Positions 59,093-64,000 of a stretch of DNA of 64,000 nucleotides are shown here, in pieces. The DNA comes from Methyloterricola oryzae (GTDB taxonomy: Bacteria > Pseudomonadota > Gammaproteobacteria > Methylococcales > Methylococcaceae), in NCBI RefSeq assembly GCF_000934725.1, contig NZ_JYNS01000003.1:186001-250000 (forward strand), written 5' to 3'. Made by a program: the position numbers and the translations under genes. The notes beneath the pieces are model-generated. The model did not search any database, was not told the origin of the DNA, and saw nothing but the letters and a program-made list of their open reading frames with translations. Position 1 is the stretch's first letter. Each line of letters opens with the position of its first letter.

Positions 59093-59293
59093 ATGAGAAA
59101 ACCTACTATCTCGCTTTCTGACAAGCTGACCCAAGACAATTCCGAACCGACGAGCCATGATCGAGACCTTGAGCGCCCTAGGTGGCGAAGCGAGCAGTTG
59201 TTTGGAGCAAGCAAGGAAATCGTGATCGTCCACGACATGCAGGAGTATCGCCTGCGGATCACCAAGAGCAACAAACTCATCCTGAACAAATAG
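59093..59293 (+). CDS. hemP: Hemin uptake protein HemP
   Basis: A 66-residue protein ending with the HemP signature: SEQLFGASKEIVIVHDMQEY followed by RLRITKSNKLILNK. HemP is a small cytoplasmic protein linked to heme uptake and its regulation. There is no ribosome site before ATG 59093, and the promoter geometry places the transcript start on the ATG itself; TTG 59087 is an alternative but overlaps the Fur box. A heme-type TonB receptor lies 1.3 kb downstream. Confidence 0.85.
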   Translation: MRKPTISLSDKLTQDNSEPTSHDRDLERPRWRSEQLFGASKEIVIVHDMQEYRLRITKSNKLILNK

Positions 59294-59992
59294 TCATGCT
59301 GCCCCTGCATCCAAGGGGGCTATCGATCAGGCCGCGAAGTCCTAATTGGCAGTCACGAAGTGGAAACCCGCGAGGTAGCGAACCCCAAATGAACGACCGA
59401 TTGGGGAGCGACGTAGCGCATGATCCCACCAGCGACTTGGCCAATCCTGTCATTCCCGATTCCCGGCCAGGCGCAAGCAAGCGCGGGGTAAAAGCCACGC
59501 TTCCGGTCAGGCTTTCCGGCCTGCCGAACGTGCAGGGTTGTCCGCTTTACCCGTCTATCCCTAACCTGCCTCCACCTTCGGGCGGGCGGCCCCAAGGCCC
59601 AGCCAAAAAGAAATTCGTTGCTCTCACCCGCCCAAAGCCAGCGCCTGGTGCATACACGTAGGACGGAGATTTCCAAGCCAAACCCGGATGATCCGACGGA
59701 AGGGCAAGCCACCCATTGGTTTCCTCCCGTTTTGACCAAGCAAGCCGAGTCCAAGCGTGATCAGGATATGTTCCGGTAACGGGCGGTAACCATAGCAAAT
59801 TCGAAACGCACACTTGCAATTTTGTTGAGAAGCATTATCATTTAGGCGTGTCGAAAACTTGAACTGAGAAAAGCAGGATCCAAGGGCACCGCTTCCGCGA
59901 AGTGAATCGCCCCGCATGAGGGCAATGATCCGCAATGGCCAGGTTCCCAAGGATTTCTCAGGCAACCACTCCAGCGATGACAGGGGATTTTT
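59294..59992. other. Long gene-poor stretch between hemP and the small cysteine-pair gene
   Basis: A 699-bp stretch. A 160-codon frame crosses it from 59182 but it overlaps hemP, has no ribosome site and a Pro/Gly/Ser-rich composition without domain character, so I do not call it. The last 180 bases hold a promoter with a Fur box. A 26-codon leader ORF (59916-59996) ends by overlapping the next start (ATGA). The middle may be decayed coding sequence; I recognise nothing in it. Confidence 0.4.
59814..59845 (+). promoter_or_regulatory. Second Fur-box promoter
   Basis: TTGCAA (59814-59819), a 16-bp spacer and TATCAT (59836-59841). A 19-mer at 59827-59845 matches the Fur consensus at 13 of 19 positions. 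Spacing, -10 hexamer and the shared TTATCATTT core repeat the hemP arrangement. Confidence 0.5.
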
Positions 59993-60247
59993 ATGAGCGA
60001 TCATACGGGATGCAAACTTATCACTCTGGCCAAGTCCGGCGGCAACACCGTGGAATACTGCGAGGGTTGCCAGGCCTTTCACGTGAATTTGGGGGGTATC
60101 AGTCTGCACCTGAATCCCGAGGGCCTTCATTGCATAGGTGGGTTGATCAACCGGGCTCAGCGGCAACTCAAGGAACTTCAAGCACCGAAGCCCCATAAGT
60201 CCACTGGCAAGCGCGCCGCCGAAGCGGAAGAATTAATCGTGCATTGA
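59993..60247 (+). CDS. Small cysteine-pair protein in the heme region (84 aa)
   Basis: An 84-residue protein with an AGGGGA ribosome site 5-6 nt before the ATG. It contains CKLITLAKSGGNTVEYCEGC, a Cys-x2-Cys pair preceded by a strand, then VNLGGISLHLNPEGLHCIGG and a basic C-terminus. The layout (one Cys, then CxxC, then N-x-x-hydrophobic strands) recalls small DUF6686-like proteins, but I am not certain of that. It lies downstream of a Fur-box promoter and upstream of a heme receptor, so a role in iron or heme metabolism is likely. Confidence 0.65.
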   Translation: MSDHTGCKLITLAKSGGNTVEYCEGCQAFHVNLGGISLHLNPEGLHCIGGLINRAQRQLKELQAPKPHKSTGKRAAEAEELIVH

Positions 60248-60597
60248 GCAGTACGCCATCTGCCGAGGCTTCCGCCCCTGCCAGCTCGTGTCCGGGAGGG
60301 CACGGAACGCTCTGGCGGAACTGGACACCTTGAACGGACAGCAAGGCGGCCCGGATGAGCAAGCCACTGGGGAATCTCTGTCGTAATCGGTCTCTCCCGA
60401 AAGGGAGCACCGAAGAGATCAGCAACTCCCGAACTGAATCGACAGGAAAGGGACGGACGGACACGCCGTCCAGTCGACATGCTCTGCGCGAGGGTCGGAC
60501 CTGGCCCTGACGCAGACTCCAATTTGACCGAGCCAGCGACCGAGTGCCCAGGCACGAGGCAGCCAGCCCTTATTGCAAAACCTTTAAGGGTTCGTGT
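60248..60597. other. Leader region of the heme receptor gene
   Basis: A 350-bp gap. Two short perfect hairpins are present: CTCCC-GAAA-GGGAG near 60395 and GGACGG/CCGTCC near 60455-60471. No good promoter or Fur box is visible, so the receptor may be co-transcribed from upstream. A 51-codon ORF here has no ribosome site and is not called. Confidence 0.4.
60586..60590 (+). promoter_or_regulatory. Ribosome site deciding the heme-receptor start
   Basis: AAGGG lies 7 nt before GTG 60598, favouring that start over ATG 60604 or GTG 60544. Confidence 0.5.
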
Positions 60598-62916
60598 GTG
60601 AGGATGGCTGATCGTTTGTTCTGTTGTGCACTGTCGATGCTCGGGAGCCAGGGCGCCGTTGGCAATGATGCTCCGGCCACGGAGCCGGCGCACGAGTTGG
60701 ATACCGTGGTGGTCACCGCCACCCGCACCGAACGCGGTGTGCTGGATATCCCGGGTACTGCCTCTGTCATCGACGAGGCAACGGTGGAGCGCAGGCTGTA
60801 CCGCAATATCAAGGATCTGGTTCGCTACGAGCCAGGGGTCGATGTCCAGAACGACCCGCTGCGTTTCGGCCTGGCCGGCTTCACCATCCGCGGTATCGGC
60901 GGCAACCGGGTGCAGATGTCGGTCGATGGCGTCCGCATCCCGGACACCTTTTCCATCGGCACGTTCCAGAGCGGCCGCCGCAACATGGTGGACGTGGACG
61001 CGCTGAAAACCGTGGAAATCATTCGCGGCCCGGCCTCCGCCATGTATGGAAGCGATGGTATCGGCGGCGTGGTCAGTTTCGTAACCAAGGACCCGCGCGA
61101 CTACCTGGACCTCTTCGGCAGGAATCATTACGAAAGCCTGAAGCTGCTCTATTCAAGCGCGAACAAGGGATTCCTGCAGACCGCCGCGTTCGCCGGGGGA
61201 TGGAACGACCTGGAAGGCCTGCTGCTCATGACCCACGGCGAGGGCGACGAGATGAGCAACGAGGGAACGGACAACAGCCGATCCAGTTCGCGGACAGCCG
61301 CCAATCCGCAAGACACCCGCAACCTCAACCTGCTGGCCAAGGGGCTCTATCACTTCAATGTCGACAATCGCCTGCGCCTGACCGGGGAGGCGTTTGAAGA
61401 CCAGGTGCACACGGAGGTATTTCATCTTTATGGCCCCCAATACACGGGCCGCGACACGTATCAGCTGGTCACCCATGACCGACAGTCACGCTGGCGCGTC
61501 AGCCTCGAGCAGTCGATCAAGAACATAGACTGGCGATGGCTGGACACGCTCAGCTGGCAACTCTATGGCCAGGTCACCCGCGCGCGCCAGCAGACCGACG
61601 ACCGCAGCACCGTGCAGATCGACACCGGACTGGGCACCAACCAGTACCGTGACCGCGGCTTCAGCTACGACCAGGACATGATCGGCGGCCAAGCGGACGC
61701 CTCCAAGGCCTCCGAATGGGGACCGAGCACCCACCGCATCGCTTACGGGGCGGAAGCCTTCCGCACCCATGTGGAAGAACTGCGGGATGGCCTCTACACC
61801 AATCTGGATACCGGGGCGACGTCCAATTTCATCACCCCGGACAACTTTCCCCTGCGCGACTTCCCGAACACCGACACCCTTCGCGCCGGCGCCTACCTGC
61901 AGGACGAGATCGGCCTCTGGAACAAGCAACTGGAACTGCTGCCTGCGATACGCTTCGACTACTTCGGTTTGCGCACCGACCTCGACTATCTGTACGCCAA
62001 GGAGAACGTAGGCAATCCCGTCGTCGAACAGGACGTGACGGAATGGTCACCCAAGTTCGGCGTGCTCTATCACTTCACGGATTGGTTCGCCTTTCATGGT
62101 CAGTACACCGAAGGCTTCCGCGCCCCCAACTTCTCCGATGCCAACAGCGGCTTCGTGAACGCCGCGTTTGGCTATGCCTCGGTGCCCACCGCCAACTTGA
62201 AGCCCGAAACCGCCATCGGTGGTGAAGTCGGCCTGCGCGGGTCGGGTCCCGCCGGCAACTTCGATGCCACCTTCTTTCGTAACGATTACGACGGCTTCAT
62301 ACAGAACACCACGGTCTGCGACCCCGCGAACTCCGCTACCACCTGCAGCGCAGGCAACGTCGAGAACATCATCGTTTACCAGACCATCAACAATCCGGAC
62401 CCGGTCCGCATTCAGGGGTTCGAATTCAAGAGCCAGCTCTATCTGGGACCCTGGCCGTCGAACGCACTGGATGGTTTCAGCCTGCTCGGCAGTTACGCCT
62501 ATGCCGAAGGACAGAATCTGAAAAACGGGCAACCCATCAGTTCGGTCACCCCGATGAAAGGCGTGATGGGTGTGCGCTATGACGCCCTCTCAGGCAACTG
62601 GGGACTGGAAGCGATCCTCACCCTGGCCGCGCCCAAGAAGGAAGAGGACATCGACTTCGAACTCTCGGGCAGCGTGTTCCCCACCCCTGGCTATGGCGTC
62701 GTCGACCTCACCGGCTATTACCGTTTTGGAGAACACGTGAACCTGAATCTGGGCCTGTTCAACCTGCTGGACAAGAGATACACGGAATGGCAGGACCTCA
62801 GAACGCGAGGCGGCGACCCGCACGCGAGCCTGGACGGCAACAGCGCGACGGACATACGCGACCGCTACACCCGCCCCGGGCTGAATGTGGGCGCCAGCCT
62901 GCGCGTCGAGTTCTAG
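60598..62916 (+). CDS. TonB-dependent heme/hemoglobin-type receptor
   Basis: About 772 residues. A short signal peptide (MADRLFCCALSMLGSQGAVG) leads to the TonB box region ELDTVVVTATRTERG, a plug domain (VERRLYRNIKDLVRYEPGVD, VEIIRGPASAMYGSDGIGG) and a barrel ending ASLRVEF. The plug sequence is that of the TonB hemoglobin/transferrin/lactoferrin receptor family. The barrel has CDPANSATTC, a Cys-bounded loop. GTG 60598 is favoured by an AAGGG site 7 nt upstream. It imports heme or a heme-protein ligand using TonB energy. The neighbouring hemP supports this; exbB/exbD/tonB are not in the window. Confidence 0.9.
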   Translation: MRMADRLFCCALSMLGSQGAVGNDAPATEPAHELDTVVVTATRTERGVLDIPGTASVIDEATVERRLYRNIKDLVRYEPGVDVQNDPLRFGLAGFTIRGIGGNRVQMSVDGVRIPDTFSIGTFQSGRRNMVDVDALKTVEIIRGPASAMYGSDGIGGVVSFVTKDPRDYLDLFGRNHYESLKLLYSSANKGFLQTAAFAGGWNDLEGLLLMTHGEGDEMSNEGTDNSRSSSRTAANPQDTRNLNLLAKGLYHFNVDNRLRLTGEAFEDQVHTEVFHLYGPQYTGRDTYQLVTHDRQSRWRVSLEQSIKNIDWRWLDTLSWQLYGQVTRARQQTDDRSTVQIDTGLGTNQYRDRGFSYDQDMIGGQADASKASEWGPSTHRIAYGAEAFRTHVEELRDGLYTNLDTGATSNFITPDNFPLRDFPNTDTLRAGAYLQDEIGLWNKQLELLPAIRFDYFGLRTDLDYLYAKENVGNPVVEQDVTEWSPKFGVLYHFTDWFAFHGQYTEGFRAPNFSDANSGFVNAAFGYASVPTANLKPETAIGGEVGLRGSGPAGNFDATFFRNDYDGFIQNTTVCDPANSATTCSAGNVENIIVYQTINNPDPVRIQGFEFKSQLYLGPWPSNALDGFSLLGSYAYAEGQNLKNGQPISSVTPMKGVMGVRYDALSGNWGLEAILTLAAPKKEEDIDFELSGSVFPTPGYGVVDLTGYYRFGEHVNLNLGLFNLLDKRYTEWQDLRTRGGDPHASLDGNSATDIRDRYTRPGLNVGASLRVEF

Positions 62917-63069
62917 GCGAATCCGCAAGCTAACCCGGAGAGAACATGCGAGCCCGTGAGTTCACCGACTACAGTCCCGCAAGCTTCCGTTGCCGAGGCT
63001 GTCGAGAGCCCAAAAACAGCCCGGACGCCGGATCGAAAGCGTTGGGCGGCCCAGCGCCGGGAGCCCGCC

Positions 63070-63324
63070 ATGACTGATACCGTCCGCCACGGCGATGTGA
63101 AAAGACGCCTCGGCGCGCTGTACGACGAGCTATTCGCCCACGATGGCTATGCGGAGTTGCGGGTGGAGATCCGCATCCTCAAGCGCGGGCAGAAGGAAGT
63201 CATCCTGCACTGCGGCAAGCAGTACCGCTACGTGGTCGATTACCGGCCGGCCGCCCCTGCTCAGGCGGCCTCGCCCACCGATTCCCATGCCGAAAAGGCC
63301 CAACCGGGAGGCATCCATGAATGA
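63070..63324 (+). CDS. Small hypothetical protein after the heme receptor (84 aa)
   Basis: An 84-residue protein with GGGAG 7 nt before ATG 63070. A helical N-terminal part (VKRRLGALYDELFAHDGYAE) leads into a beta hairpin with LRVEIRILKRGQKEVILHCG and KQYRYVVDYRP, then a disordered Ala/Pro tail. A frame open from GTG 62956 would add 38 polar residues. It has no signal peptide. It lies 153 nt after the receptor gene and is probably part of the same unit. Function unknown. Confidence 0.6.
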   Translation: MTDTVRHGDVKRRLGALYDELFAHDGYAELRVEIRILKRGQKEVILHCGKQYRYVVDYRPAAPAQAASPTDSHAEKAQPGGIHE

Positions 63325-63520
63325 ACCAGACGAATCCAATGTTTATACCACCCCGCCGGTATTGCTCTGGAGCAATGGCGAACGAACGGCATGGGGCCGC
63401 ATGGTGGTGCCCGGCAACCCGCCTTCGACGCACCGTCCTCGCGCTGAGGAGCTGTGTCAGAACCCAACGAGCCCATCCATTTCAAGAGGAAAAACAACAT
63501 GTCACACAAGCACAGCCTGA
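63317..63520 (+). CDS. Possible small ORF overlapping its neighbours (67 aa)
   Basis: A 67-residue frame with GGGAGG 5 nt before ATG 63317, overlapping the upstream gene by 8 nt and the downstream secreted-protein gene by 22 nt. The first ~35 residues (ESNVYTTPPVLLWSNGERTA) look protein-like; the rest does not. The good ribosome site is the main support. Confidence 0.35.
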   Translation: MNEPDESNVYTTPPVLLWSNGERTAWGRMVVPGNPPSTHRPRAEELCQNPTSPSISRGKTTCHTSTA

Positions 63521-64000
63521 CCTTCGCCAGTTTATTGCTCACGTCAACCGGCCTGGTTTACGCCGACAGAGTCAACGGCCCGAATCCGTACGCGGCGGGT
63601 TACGGCTTCGATACCCCCAGCGAGGCCAATTGGGGTGGCTGGAACCGCGGCGACGCGGGAACCCTCTATGCGGAATGGGATAGCTTCAGCGACGCCTCCC
63701 ATGGAACGGCCACCGACCGCACCTCAGCTCCGGGAGTCGGCAGTTCCGGTACCACCGGCGCTTACCTGAGCTGGAATGCCGGAACCTTTGCGGCGGGTAG
63801 CGGCAATTTGTACAGCTTCAGCGTGCCGGAGGTCTTTCAGGTGAATCTCACAGGAACCACGGGCAGCGCGCCACTTCGGGTCGCCCTGCAGGTCGAGGAC
63901 TGGGGCACGCCGCTGGATACCGCCAACGTGCGGCTGAACGGCACCGCGCCCACATCCAGCGGCGTGACCTATTTCGAGTCACCGTACGCATCCAGCTTCG
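63499..64000 (+). CDS. Secreted hypothetical protein, cut by window end
   Basis: The first 167 codons of a protein running off the window. AGAGG lies 9 nt before ATG 63499. A signal peptide (KHSLTFASLLLTSTGLVYA) is followed by a Gly/Ser/Thr-rich, low-charge chain with tryptophan-aromatic motifs (GYGFDTPSEANWGGWNRGD, GAYLSWNAG, LRVALQVEDWG) like an extracellular beta-sandwich protein. It could be a PEP-CTERM surface protein, but the C-terminus needed to tell is missing. Confidence 0.75.
   Translation, partial: MSHKHSLTFASLLLTSTGLVYADRVNGPNPYAAGYGFDTPSEANWGGWNRGDAGTLYAEWDSFSDASHGTATDRTSAPGVGSSGTTGAYLSWNAGTFAAGSGNLYSFSVPEVFQVNLTGTTGSAPLRVALQVEDWGTPLDTANVRLNGTAPTSSGVTYFESPYASSF

Noticed and set aside
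59182-59661. A 160-codon plus-strand frame after hemP
   Set aside because: It overlaps hemP in another frame, lacks a ribosome site and is Pro/Gly/Ser-rich without recognisable fold; at most decayed sequence.

Overview
The window is about 64 kb of GC-rich, gene-dense chromosome from a Gram-negative bacterium. MsbA, an O-antigen ligase, a heptosyltransferase-like enzyme, TonB-dependent receptors, Tat-exported formate dehydrogenase and the selA-selB-selC arrangement point to a gammaproteobacterium. A fructokinase-sucrose synthase pair together with selenocysteine formate dehydrogenase fits a Methylococcaceae-type methanotroph, but no methane-oxidation gene is present here, so that placement is inference. 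I see no phage, insertion sequence, CRISPR array or rRNA. The only RNA gene I can support is tRNA-Sec.

Layout. (1) 249-8341, plus strand: two PAS histidine kinases with near-identical kinase cores, a stand-alone Rcp1-like receiver and a REC-PAS-GGDEF-EAL protein. (2) 8431-11793, plus: fructokinase and sucrose synthase. (3) 14875-11797, minus: a three-gene run of acyl-CoA-dehydrogenase-like flavoprotein, a PhnD-like binding protein without a signal peptide, and SelD. (4) 15115-17966: small and hypothetical proteins, one secreted and one membrane-bound. (5) 29464-18102, minus: inorganic pyrophosphatase, FMN reductase, FdnG (in-frame UGA = Sec196), FdnH, FdnI, a methyltransferase, FdhE, SelA, SelB and tRNA-Sec. 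Enzyme, maturation factor and most of the Sec-decoding machinery are collinear; SelD is supplied by block 3.

(6) 30125-42029, plus: a tightly packed six-gene operon of two REC-GGDEF-EAL regulators, two paralogous TonB receptors, a YfiR-family periplasmic protein and a hybrid histidine kinase whose periplasmic domain resembles the CHASE8 sensor of YfiN. This looks like a YfiR/YfiN-type envelope-sensing module whose sensor feeds a phosphorelay instead of a diguanylate cyclase. (7) 42238-52357, plus: envelope polysaccharide/LPS cluster with four GT4 glycosyltransferases, a sulfotransferase, a polysaccharide deacetylase, a GT9 enzyme, an O-antigen ligase and MsbA. (8) 52517-58421: housekeeping and hypothetical genes, including exonuclease III, a Nudix hydrolase and another GGDEF-EAL protein. 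(9) 58422-64000: a looser, visibly more AT-rich heme/iron region with hemP, a small cysteine-pair protein, a heme-type TonB receptor, small unknown ORFs and a secreted protein cut by the window edge. Two Fur-box-like promoters are visible, and the hemP one predicts a leaderless mRNA.

Most interesting points: the rewired YfiR/CHASE8 phosphorelay operon, the flavoprotein-PhnD-SelD operon, and the Fur-controlled, probably leaderless hemP with a second matching promoter in front of an uncharacterised small protein.
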